A DNA stretch of 64,000 nt. Source: Pseudosporangium ferrugineum (lineage in GTDB: Bacteria; Actinomycetota; Actinomycetes; Mycobacteriales; Micromonosporaceae). The stretch lies in assembly GCF_003002065.1 (NCBI RefSeq), contig NZ_PVZG01000004.1, forward strand, positions 124,001 through 188,000. The letters run 5' to 3'. Under the pieces are notes generated by a model that saw nothing but the letters and a program-made list of their open reading frames with translations, was not told where the DNA came from and made no database searches. The translations under genes were made by a program, and so were the position numbers. Numbering within the stretch: the stretch's first letter is position 1; each line of letters begins with the position of its first letter. Positions 35,686 through 44,200 of the stretch are shown here, piece by piece.

Positions 35686-35709
35686 AACTGAGTCATCCTT
35701 GTCTCAGTT
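35686..35709. promoter_or_regulatory. Candidate TetR operator (AACTGAG-N10-CTCAGTT)
   Basis: A perfect 7-bp inverted repeat with a 10-bp spacer lies 39 bp upstream of the SDR start and 39 bp upstream of the TetR start. A single site placed between divergent regulator and target genes is the classical TetR arrangement. Confidence 0.6.
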
Positions 35710-35747
35710 GTGAGCCGAGTAGAGTGATCGTCAACGCAGGAGGGCAG

Positions 35748-36326
35748 ATGAGGGCTGACGCGGAACGCAGCACGGCAAGGATCCTCAAGGCCGCGGAGGT
35801 CGTGCTCGCCGACGAACCCGGCGCCCCGCTGGAACGGATCGCCGACGCGGCGGGGCTGGCCCGGGCGACCGTGCATCGCCGCTTCTCGTCCCGCAAGGCG
35901 CTGATCGACGCGCTGACGGCGCAGCTCAACGAGCGCTACCTGCTCGGCCTGAAGCAGGCCCGAGTGGATTCGGCGCCGCCCCTGGTGGCGCTGCACCGGC
36001 TGACCGAGATCATCTTCGAACTCAAGATCAATAACCGCTTCGCCATGAACGCCGCCGCCAACCCGGCGACCGGCGCCCCCCGCCTCGACCCCGAGGTGCT
36101 GAACGGCCTCGACCTGCTGTTCACCCGGCTGCATGCCGCGGGCGTGATCACTGCCGCCGGCCCCGCCTGGTGCCGCGGCGTCTTCCTGGCCCTGCTGCAC
36201 GAGGTCGACCAACTGCCCGCCGACGCCCCGGTCCTGGCCGGCACCGACGGCGGCACCGGAGCCCGCATCGACCTCCTGGCCCGCACCGTGATCGGCGCCC
36301 TCGGCGGAAGCGCGAGCCCGGCGTAA
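35748..36326 (+). CDS. TetR-family transcriptional regulator
   Basis: A 192-residue TetR protein. The DNA-binding helices read ILKAAEVVLADEPGAPLERI, then ADAAGLARATVHRRFSSRKALIDAL. The ligand-binding domain has a C-terminal pocket of unknown specificity. The ATG at 35748 follows AGGAGGGC. It is divergently transcribed from the SDR gene with a palindromic operator between them, so it likely controls both. Confidence 0.92.
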   Translation: MRADAERSTARILKAAEVVLADEPGAPLERIADAAGLARATVHRRFSSRKALIDALTAQLNERYLLGLKQARVDSAPPLVALHRLTEIIFELKINNRFAMNAAANPATGAPRLDPEVLNGLDLLFTRLHAAGVITAAGPAWCRGVFLALLHEVDQLPADAPVLAGTDGGTGARIDLLARTVIGALGGSASPA

Positions 36327-36348
36327 GCCAGGTCCCACCGACCGGGGC

Positions 36349-36546
36349 ATGCACCGCACCCGGCTCGGCAACGTCGCGCTCGCCTGCGCCGCCATCGACG
36401 ACGTCCTGGCCCGGACCCTGCGGGCGGTCGCCGTCTCCATCGTGGGCGCCGGCACCGGGGCGAGCCGGCTCCTGCTGCTCGCCGTGCCGTACCTGATCGT
36501 GCCGACCGCCGTCGTCCGTGAGGCGGTCGCTCGCACCGCGAGGTAA
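36349..36546 (+). pseudogene. Relic of a cation/proton antiporter (CPA2/Kef-type)
   Basis: A 65-codon open frame reading RTRLGNVALACAAIDDVLAR and RLLLLAVPYLIVPTAVVREA resembles the middle helices of Kef-type monovalent cation/H+ antiporters, which contain LGxxALACAAxDD. Intact members have about 400 or more residues, so this is a fragment with no N- or C-terminal part nearby. It sits between the TetR gene and a terminator. It is more probably a decayed remnant than a functional small protein. Confidence 0.6.
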
Positions 36547-36560
36547 CGGGCTGTGTACGT

Positions 36561-36586
36561 GACCGCTCCGCTGCGCCGGAGCGGTC
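36561..36586 (+). terminator. Intrinsic terminator-like hairpin
   Basis: GACCGCTCCG (36561-36570) and CGGAGCGGTC (36577-36586) form a perfect 10-bp stem with a CTGCGC loop. It lies 14 bp after the antiporter relic and before the NOS promoter, separating the two transcription units. No T-run follows. Confidence 0.7.
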
Positions 36587-36650
36587 AGGTGCCGTCCGGG
36601 CGGGAACGGCCACCGGCCCCTGCCCCATCGGGCAGGCAAGTCTCGTCGCA

Positions 36651-36679
36651 TTGACGCCGTTCTGTGCCGTAAATACGAT
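36651..36679 (+). promoter_or_regulatory. Candidate NOS promoter
   Basis: TTGACG (36651-36656) and TACGAT (36674-36679), 17 bp apart, match the housekeeping-sigma consensus of actinomycetes well. The start codon of the nitric oxide synthase gene follows after about 83 nt. A perfect CCTGCCC-CATC-GGGCAGG inverted repeat (36619-36636) lies just upstream of the -35 and could be an operator. Confidence 0.6.
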
Positions 36680-36762
36680 CTTGGTCGATTGGACTTGTTC
36701 GAGCGACGTCGTCACCACCGCGCCGGTACGGGTGCCACGTCCGGCCGGAAGGACTTCGAGGC

Positions 36763-37956
36763 ATGGGAACGCCCGGTTACCGCGACCATCCGGCGCCCGA
36801 GTGGGATCCGGCGGCGCCGGTGGACGTCGCCGAGGCCGAGGAGTTCGTGCGGCAGTACCACGCCGAGAACCCCCGCGCCGGGTACGCCGACGAGCGCCTG
36901 GCCGCGGTGCGCGCGGAGATCGACGCCACCGGCACGTACGCGCACACCCCGGAGGAGCTGACGTACGGCGCCAAGCTCGCCTGGCGCAACGCGAGCCGGT
37001 GCATCGGCCGCCTCTACTGGCGCAACCTGCTGGTGCTGGACCGGCGCTCGGACCGCACCCCGCAGGAGATCTACTTCGGACTGGTGCAGCACCTCGAGGT
37101 GGCCGGCGGCGCCGGATCCCGCTCCGGGCGGCACGCGCGCGGCGGCAACATCCGCCCGGTGGTCAGCGTCTTCGCCCCCGCGGTGCCGGGCCGTCCGTAC
37201 GCCCGGGTGTGGAACGAGCAGCTGATCCGGTACGCCGGCTACCGCGAGCCGGACGGCTCGATCGTCGGCGACCCGGGCCAGGAGCAGTTCACCGCCTCGA
37301 TGGAGCTGTACGGCTGGAAGGGCGAGGGCACACCCTTCGACGTCCTGCCGCTGGCCATCGAGACCCCCGAGCACGGCGTCGCCCTGTACGAGCTGCCCGA
37401 GGAGGCCGTGCTGGAGGTGCCGATCAGCCACCCGGAATACCCCTGGTTCGCCGAGCTGGGCCTGCGCTGGCACGCCATCCCGGCGATCGCCAACCAGCGC
37501 CTGACCATCGGCGGCATCCACTACCCGCTGGCACCGTTCAACGGCTGGTACATGGGCACCGAGATCGGCGCGCGCAACTTCGCGGACCCGGACCGGTACA
37601 ACCTGCTGCCGACCGTCGCCCAGCTGCTGCACCTGGACACGAGCACGGAGACCAGCCTGTGGCGCGACCGCGCGCTGGTGGAGCTGAACAGGGCGGTGCT
37701 GCACTCGTTCGAGCGGGCCGGCGTACGGATCAGCGACCACCACACCGAGGCGGCCCGCTTCCTGGAGCACGTCCGGCGCGAGGAGAACGCGGGCCGCAAG
37801 GTGCCGGCCGACTGGACCTGGATCGTGCCACCGATGTCGGGCGCGGCCACGCCGGTCTTCCACCGCTACTACCACGAGGCGGACCAGCGCCCGAACTTCT
37901 ATCTGGACCCCGAGGCCCAGCAGCTGGCCCGGACGGGCCAGCCCGGCGGCTGGTGA
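36763..37956 (+). CDS. nos: Bacterial nitric oxide synthase oxygenase
   Basis: A 397-residue NOS oxygenase domain without the reductase domain of animal enzymes, as normal in bacteria. The heme-thiolate Cys is Cys80 in WRNASRCIGRLYW, and the Arg-binding Glu is Glu267 in WYMGTEIG. Other conserved blocks are FFGLVQHL-like (YFGLVQHL), NIRPVVSVF, FNGWYMGTEIGARNF, and the C-terminal WIVPPMSGAATPVFHRYYH. It oxidises arginine to citrulline and NO with electrons from cellular reductases. NO serves in protection, signalling or nitration in actinomycete natural products such as thaxtomin; no nitration pathway is visible here. It is convergent (7 bp) with a globin gene. Confidence 0.97.
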   Translation: MGTPGYRDHPAPEWDPAAPVDVAEAEEFVRQYHAENPRAGYADERLAAVRAEIDATGTYAHTPEELTYGAKLAWRNASRCIGRLYWRNLLVLDRRSDRTPQEIYFGLVQHLEVAGGAGSRSGRHARGGNIRPVVSVFAPAVPGRPYARVWNEQLIRYAGYREPDGSIVGDPGQEQFTASMELYGWKGEGTPFDVLPLAIETPEHGVALYELPEEAVLEVPISHPEYPWFAELGLRWHAIPAIANQRLTIGGIHYPLAPFNGWYMGTEIGARNFADPDRYNLLPTVAQLLHLDTSTETSLWRDRALVELNRAVLHSFERAGVRISDHHTEAARFLEHVRREENAGRKVPADWTWIVPPMSGAATPVFHRYYHEADQRPNFYLDPEAQQLARTGQPGGW

Positions 37957-37963
37957 CCGGCGC

Positions 37964-38476
37964 TCAGTCGGCCTCGCCCAGCATGTGCGCGCTCATCCAG
38001 TCGTAGACCCAGATCCACGCGGAGCTGGTGGCCACCGTCCAGTCACCGGTCACGTCCCGCACGGCCCGGACCAGGGCGTGCCCCACGTACGGATAGTGCT
38101 CCGGCTCGACCCCGAACCGCTTGGCGTGGTCGCTGCCGAGGACCCGCAGCCGGCGTTCCATGCCGGCCGCGTACTGGTCCGGGCTCGCGAGTGACTGGAT
38201 CGACCACAGCAGCGCGCGGCACAGCCTCTCGTTCTGCGCCGTCATGTCCTCGGGGAACATGTCCCGCACGCCCGGCGCCAGCACGAAGAGGTGGCGGTAG
38301 AAGGCCTCCGCGAGGGCGACCGGCCGATCCGCGACCACCGACGCCGTCTGCCCCACGATGGCCATGGCCTCGGCGGAGGGCCGCCGGTGCGGTCCCAGTC
38401 GTGGTGGCACGCCGGGCACAGCCCCGACGGCGTAGCGTGAGTCCCGCAGCCCGCCTCCCGTGTCGATCATCGACAT
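37964..38476 (-). CDS. Globin (flavohemoglobin-type heme domain)
   Basis: A 170-residue single-domain globin. The heme fold is recognisable: AFYRHLFVLAPGVRDMFPED with the B/CD-helix aromatic residues, the proximal-His helix GSDHAKRFGVEPEHYPYVG, and a final GDWTVATSSAWIWVYDWMS. It lacks the FAD/NAD reductase of full flavohemoglobins. Convergent and 7 bp away from the NOS gene, it is well placed to bind or oxidise NO produced by NOS, or deliver oxygen to it, though the two genes are not co-directional. ATG 38476 is the start. Confidence 0.88.
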   Translation of the reverse strand: MSMIDTGGGLRDSRYAVGAVPGVPPRLGPHRRPSAEAMAIVGQTASVVADRPVALAEAFYRHLFVLAPGVRDMFPEDMTAQNERLCRALLWSIQSLASPDQYAAGMERRLRVLGSDHAKRFGVEPEHYPYVGHALVRAVRDVTGDWTVATSSAWIWVYDWMSAHMLGEAD

Positions 38477-38571
38477 AACTTAACGAATGGGATGTCCTCG
38501 GCGTAGTCGGGACAGATGCCTTGCCCGGTTGTGCCCTCAGGTAGGCCCGGAAGGGAAAGATCGACGCGCGT

Positions 38572-40554
38572 TCATGGCTCGCGGTCCGCGGCGGCGGCCA
38601 GGAAGGCGTTGTAGCGGGCCAGGTCGTCCGGGATCCCGGTCGCCGCGGCGCGGTCGGCGGCGCGGTCCAGCCGGGCCTGCTCACGCTCGTCGGCGCGGAT
38701 CCACCGGCGCACCAGCAGCAGCATGACGACCGCGGCCGGGACCTCCCCGAACGCCCACGCCAGCCCGGCGCCCAGGCGCTGATCGGCGAGCAGGGACGGC
38801 GCCCACGCCGGATGCACGGCGGTGTACCAGTCGGCGGCGATGACCGAAGTGGACTGGAGCAGGACGAAGCCGAAGAACGCGTGCGCCGCCATCGCCAGGA
38901 AGTGCACGACGGTCAGCAGGGCCGGATGGATTCGCCGCCGTCCGGGGTCGATGCCGATGAGGACCCAGAAGAGCAGGTAACCGGCGAGCACGAAGTGGGT
39001 GAGCATCGCCAGGTGCCCGAGGTGGTAACGCATCAGCGTGCCCAGCAGGCCGCCGAGGTAGAGCCCGTACAGGCTGACGACGTAGCCGGCGAGGGCGACG
39101 ACCGGGTGGCTGAGGAATCGGAACATCCGGCTGTGCAGGACGAGCAGCAGCCACTCCCGGGCGCCGCGGACCTGCGGGTCGTCCGGCCTGCGCAACGCGC
39201 GCAGAGCCAGCGTCACCGGCGCCCCGCCGACGAGCAGGACGGGTACGACCATCGACAGCACCATGTGCTGCACCATGTGCACGCTGAAGAGGACGTACGC
39301 GTACTTGCCCACGCCGAGGCAGGTCACCGCGCCGAGCAGCAGCAGACCGCCCGTCCACGACGCGGTGCGCGCGGCGGGCCAGGGGTGCCCGGCCGCGCGC
39401 AACCGGCGCACCCCCGCCCCGTACGCGAGGATCCCGATCGCGACCAAGGTCAGGAAGAACATGTCCGGCAGCGGGTCGCCGAACAGACCCGCCGCCGAGA
39501 TCGGGCCCGGCTGGTCGAAGCCGAGCAGTTCGACCAGCGGGTCCGGCCCGGTGAGGGATTCCGGTACGGGCGTGGGACTGCGCGACAGCGCCACGGCGAG
39601 CCCGGCCGCGCCCGCCATCACCACGAGCTCCCCCACGGCCAGGCGCAGGAACGCCCGCGGGGCGCCGGAGCGCAGGGCGGCGAGCGTACGGGTGCGGTGC
39701 TCGGCACCGATCGCGCCGGCGGCGAGCAGCGCGAGAACCTTCAGCAGCACCAGGGCGCCGTAGCGCGACGACCACAGGGCCTCCGCACTGCCCAGGCGTA
39801 CGGCGGCACTGATGGCCCCGCTGATCGCGGTCGCCACGAGACAGCCCAGGGCCAGGCGGCTGTAGCGCCGCGCCGTGGCGGCGAAACGGCGGTGGCGGCG
39901 TACGGACAGCAGCCCGGCGAGACCACCCACCCACAGCGACACCGCCACCACGTGGATGGCCAGGCCGGTGACCGCGAGCTGGTGATCGCCGGCGCCGGCG
40001 GCGTGCCCGGTGAACGCGGGCGGCAGCAGCGCCGCCATCGCCACGACGGCGGTGACGGCGGCCGGTCCCCGCGACACCCCGCACCGCGACAGCACCGCGA
40101 CCGTCAGGGCCAGACCGGTCTGCCACAGCAGCGCCTGCCCCTGCGCGACGGAGAGGGCGAAACCGGCTATCGCCTGGCGGTTGAGCCCGCCGGGCGGCAC
40201 GCCCAGCAGATCCGACACGGTGAAGAGGACGAGAGCGGCGGAGGCCGCCGCCCACAGCAGCGCCGCCCAGGTGCAGCGCCGCAGGAGGACCCACCCGTGG
40301 GCGGCCACGCTGCGCCCGTCGCCGGGCAGCAGGAACGCCGCCGTCACGGTCCCGCCGACGGTCAGCACCCCGGCGACGGTGGCGAGCAGGGTCAGGCCCG
40401 GCATCGCCCACCGCGTCACCGGGCCGGGGCCCGGAATGCCCGGCAGCACGGAGCCGTCCACCGCCCCGCCGAACCACAGCCCCGCCACCAGCGCCATGGC
40501 GGCGGTCCCCACCGTCCCCGCGGCCACCGCGAGGGTCCTTGCCGTTGCACGCAT
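38572..40554 (-). CDS. CopD-CtaG fusion copper/cytochrome oxidase membrane protein
   Basis: A 660-residue multi-spanning protein. The N-terminal half resembles CopD/YcnJ (RGPAAVTAVVAMAALLPPAF then HVVAVSLWVGGLAGLLSVRR with conserved His). The C-terminal half is a CtaG/caa3-assembly domain (YVLFSVHMVQHMVLSMVVPV, HLGHLAMLTHFVLAGYLLFW, with paired His). Such fusions supply copper to cytochrome oxidase in actinobacteria. ATG 40554 is preferred, but GTG 40608 would add 18 residues. The gene is on its own between globin and NlpC/P60 genes. Confidence 0.9.
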   Translation of the reverse strand: MRATARTLAVAAGTVGTAAMALVAGLWFGGAVDGSVLPGIPGPGPVTRWAMPGLTLLATVAGVLTVGGTVTAAFLLPGDGRSVAAHGWVLLRRCTWAALLWAAASAALVLFTVSDLLGVPPGGLNRQAIAGFALSVAQGQALLWQTGLALTVAVLSRCGVSRGPAAVTAVVAMAALLPPAFTGHAAGAGDHQLAVTGLAIHVVAVSLWVGGLAGLLSVRRHRRFAATARRYSRLALGCLVATAISGAISAAVRLGSAEALWSSRYGALVLLKVLALLAAGAIGAEHRTRTLAALRSGAPRAFLRLAVGELVVMAGAAGLAVALSRSPTPVPESLTGPDPLVELLGFDQPGPISAAGLFGDPLPDMFFLTLVAIGILAYGAGVRRLRAAGHPWPAARTASWTGGLLLLGAVTCLGVGKYAYVLFSVHMVQHMVLSMVVPVLLVGGAPVTLALRALRRPDDPQVRGAREWLLLVLHSRMFRFLSHPVVALAGYVVSLYGLYLGGLLGTLMRYHLGHLAMLTHFVLAGYLLFWVLIGIDPGRRRIHPALLTVVHFLAMAAHAFFGFVLLQSTSVIAADWYTAVHPAWAPSLLADQRLGAGLAWAFGEVPAAVVMLLLVRRWIRADEREQARLDRAADRAAATGIPDDLARYNAFLAAAADREP

Positions 40555-40658
40555 TCCCGGAGGGTCGGTCCGGCACCGGCCCGGGTTCCGCGGCGTGACC
40601 GCCACCACTCGCGGCTGAGCGTCCGCGGAAAGCGCCTCCGCCCAGGTGACGCCGCGTT

Positions 40659-41231
40659 ATGGTCGGCGGCATCCGTACCTCGCGTGCAGTCCTCGGGCTG
40701 CTTCTCAGTGTCGTGGCGGCGATCCCGGCAGGGGCCGTCGCGCGGCCGGCTGCCGCGCGAGCGGCGACCGTCGTCTACGACGGCAGGATCGGGCGTACGC
40801 AGGTGATGCTGCGGGCCCTCGACTGGCTGCGCCGGGACGTGCCGTATTCGCAGGACAACCGGCTGGCGGCGTGGGATGCCGGGCACGGGCGCCGGTATCG
40901 CCCGGACTGTTCCGGGTTCGTGGCGATGGCGTGGGCGCTCGATCCCCGGCGGCCCGGGCTGGGCCGGGCGCCCGTCACGTGGGAGCTGCCCCGGTACGCC
41001 GGCCGGGTGAGCTGGCCGCGGCTGCGGCGGGGTGACATCCTGCTGCATCTGGTGCCGGGCAACCGCGCCGCCGAGCATGTGCGGCTGTTCGCCGGCTGGG
41101 TCGATGCCGGCCGGAGCCGGGCCTGGATCATCGAGCAGAGCGGTTCCGCGTACGGCATGCGCCGCCGGACCGTCGCCACGGCGGCGGCGCGGCAGGGGTA
41201 CGTCCCCTACCGCTACCGCCGCATCGTCTGA
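40659..41231 (+). CDS. Secreted NlpC/P60-like cysteine hydrolase
   Basis: A 190-residue exported protein. The signal peptide is SRAVLGLLLSVVAAIPAGAV with an Ala-rich cleavage region. Catalytic Cys lies in RPDCSGFVAMAW (about residue 88), and the partner His in EHVRLFAGW; both fit a papain-like NlpC/P60 fold of peptidoglycan endopeptidases and amidases. It is divergent from the CopD-CtaG gene and convergent with the galactosidase gene, with no spacing at the 3' side. Confidence 0.75.
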   Translation: MVGGIRTSRAVLGLLLSVVAAIPAGAVARPAAARAATVVYDGRIGRTQVMLRALDWLRRDVPYSQDNRLAAWDAGHGRRYRPDCSGFVAMAWALDPRRPGLGRAPVTWELPRYAGRVSWPRLRRGDILLHLVPGNRAAEHVRLFAGWVDAGRSRAWIIEQSGSAYGMRRRTVATAAARQGYVPYRYRRIV

Positions 41232-44200
41232 TCAGGTGGCGCAGTGCAGCACCGCGGACCCCCAGTCGGCGTGGTCGTTGGCGTTGCCGTCCGCGGCGTC
41301 CGTGACCCGCAGCTCGACCCGGCGTACGCCGGTGAGGGGCACGTTCACGTCCGTGGCCGCGTCGTTGCCGGTCTTGCGCGGGCTCGCCCAGCGGCGGACG
41401 CCGTCGGCCCAGACCTCGAACACGACGCTGCCGCCGGCGCCGGTCTCGTCGTCGACGCCGACCGCCGCCGTGAGGGACGCGCACCGGCCGCCGAGGTGGA
41501 CGGCGACCGACGAGTCGGCGTGGACGCCGAGGCCGCGGGCGTGCGGGACGCCGTTGATCACCATCGGGCGGCCGTCACCGGCGTTGTCCTCGCCGTTGCT
41601 GCGGTCCCGCTCGACCGGCCCCCAGCCGTTCTGCACGCGCAGGAACGTCGCGTCCGCCAGGGCGGTGTCGCCGGCCGGCGGCGCCGGGTTCGCCTGCAGC
41701 TCGACCGGCGCGCTGGCGGCGTAGACCCGGGCCTTGCGCGCGGCGACGCCGGTGACGTCGGCGATCGCCGGGTACTCACCGACGGCGGTGTCCGCTCCGC
41801 GGGTGACGGTCACGGTCGCCGTGCGGGTCGCCCCGGCGGGCACCGTGCCCAGGGCGACCGGCGCCGCCGTCCAGCCCGCGGGCAGCCGGGTCACCGCGGT
41901 CACGTCGCGGACCTCGGCCGGGCAGGAGTTGGTCACGGTCAGCGTCAGCGTCGTCGACCCGCCGGCCTCCACCTCCGGGTCCGCGGCGGTGAGCCCGGCG
42001 GCGGGGGCGCAGGTCTCCGGGCCGGCCGGGCGGCCCGACGCCGCCTCGGCTCCGGACAAGGGCCGCAGCAGCATCGTGTACGCGTACTCGCGGTCGGCGG
42101 CGACCCGGTACCCCGGCAGGACGCTGTGGAACGTCTCGGCCACGCCGCTCACCGCGTGGTCGGCGCGCAGGGTCACCTCGCCCGGGGTGCGCTGCAACGC
42201 GAAGCCGTACTGCGCGCGGTCGATGTCGCGGAACGGCGTCACCCCGACGTGCAGGTCGCCGGCCACCAGCAGGCCCCGGGTCCCGTCGGACAGCGACGCC
42301 CACCGTACGCCCGTGTGGTTGCCGTACTCCTGCGGGTTCTCGTACGGGACGTACTGCTCGTCCACGGTGCTGGAGTAGACGCCGACCGGCGATCCGTCCA
42401 CCCGGTCGGGGTAGGTCTCCCCCGGCCCGCGGCCGTACCAGGTGAACCGGTCCATCGCCGACGGCAGGCCGAGGCGCAGGCCGACCCGGGGCAGCATCGG
42501 CAGTTCCCGCATCCGGCCCTGCGGGGTCAGCCGGTGCGCGATCCGTACGTCGCCGTTGGCCGCGACCGTGTACGTGACCTCCTGGCGGAAGGACGCGTCG
42601 GTGACGCCGGGAGCGGCGACGGTGCTCCGCACGGTGACCGCGGAGCCCGCGACGTCGACGCCGGAGACGGTGGTGACCAGCCGGTCCAGGCCCACGGCAC
42701 GCCAGGAGCGGGCCTCCTCCTCGTCGTTGCTCAGCGGTGGCCGCCACACGTCGAGCTCGGGCCCGGAGCGCAGCAGTTCGGCGCCGCCGACCCGCATCGA
42801 GGACAGCGTGCCCGACCTGCGGTTCACCGTGTAGACGAAGCGGGAACCGCTCAGCTGTACGGCGTCCGCCGTGCTGGTGGTCCGCACGCTGCCACCGGGG
42901 TCGGCCGCCGCCACGCCGGCGATCTGCGGGCCACCGGCCGGGAACTGCTCGACCGCGACCGCGTGGCCCGCCGGCGCCCAGTCCGTGGCGGTCACGAGCT
43001 CCGCGCGTACGGTCAGATGCCGTTCCCGGTTGCCGGGGTTGGCCGGCGCGGCGGGCACGGCGACGGTCGCGGTGCCACCGGCGGGCACGTCCAGCGGGAG
43101 GCTGCCGCTCGTGAGCACGCCGCCGGCCTCCTCGTACTGCCAGCGCAGCCGCAGGTCCCCGGTGCCGGTGAAGGTGCGTTCGCTGGTGACCTGGAGCGCG
43201 CCGCCCGCCGTACGCGCGATCCTGATGGGTGAATGCACGGCCGCGAGCGCCGCGGTCTCGGGCTGGGGCACCCGGTCGGGGCTCACCATGCCGTCGTTGC
43301 CCGCGGTGCCGGCGCCGTAGGACAGGTAGGTGCCGCGCTCGTCGACGGTGTCGAAGTCGAGGGCCAGCGCCGCCTCGGTCTTCGGGTCGGCGGCGAGCTG
43401 CGCCGGGGTGAGCGCGCGATGGTAGACCCGGACGTCGTCGACGGCGCCGTGCGCCATCCGGCCGGGCCGGTAGTCCTGGCGCATCGTCTCGGCGTTGCGG
43501 CCGATGTTGACCGGCATCGGCGAGGCGTCGATGGTGCCCGTGAACGCCTTCTGCCCCACCTGGACGCCGTCGATGAACAGCCGCAGGGTCGTGCCGTCGT
43601 AGCTGCCGGAGACCCGGTGCCAGCGGTCGTACCAGTCGGCGGGCACGGTGGCCTGCACGGCCTGCCAGGTGCCGGAGTGGATGAAGAACTCGAGGGTGTT
43701 CTGGGTCTTCATCTTGAGCGCGTACTGGTGGTCGCCCTTGGCGACGATGGTGAGGTCACCGGTCCACGGGGTGGCCGGCTTCACCCAGGCGTCGAGCGTC
43801 AGCCCCGTCGACACGGCGTCCAGCGACGGATCGCGGTAGACCTCGACGAAGTCGTCCAGGCCGGACAGGGACAGGGCCCGGCCGGTGCCGTCGTGGCCCG
43901 CGACGGCGGCCGGCATGCCGTTGATCCACGCGGTGATCCCGTGGCCGGAGGTGTCGGGGACGACGCGCAACGGCCGGCGCAGTTGCTGGTCCACCCAGTC
44001 CCAGATGAAGCCGCCCTGCACGCTCGGGTTCTCGCGGACGACGTCCCAGAACTCACGCAGGTTGCCGAGGCTGTTGCCCTGGGCGTGCACGTACTCGCCC
44101 ATGATGATCGGCTTGGTGGTGGTCCGGGCCTTGTCCGCCAGCGAATCCGGCGACGGGTACCGCGGTCCCCAGACGTCGGCGAAGGGCGCGTCGCCGTCCG

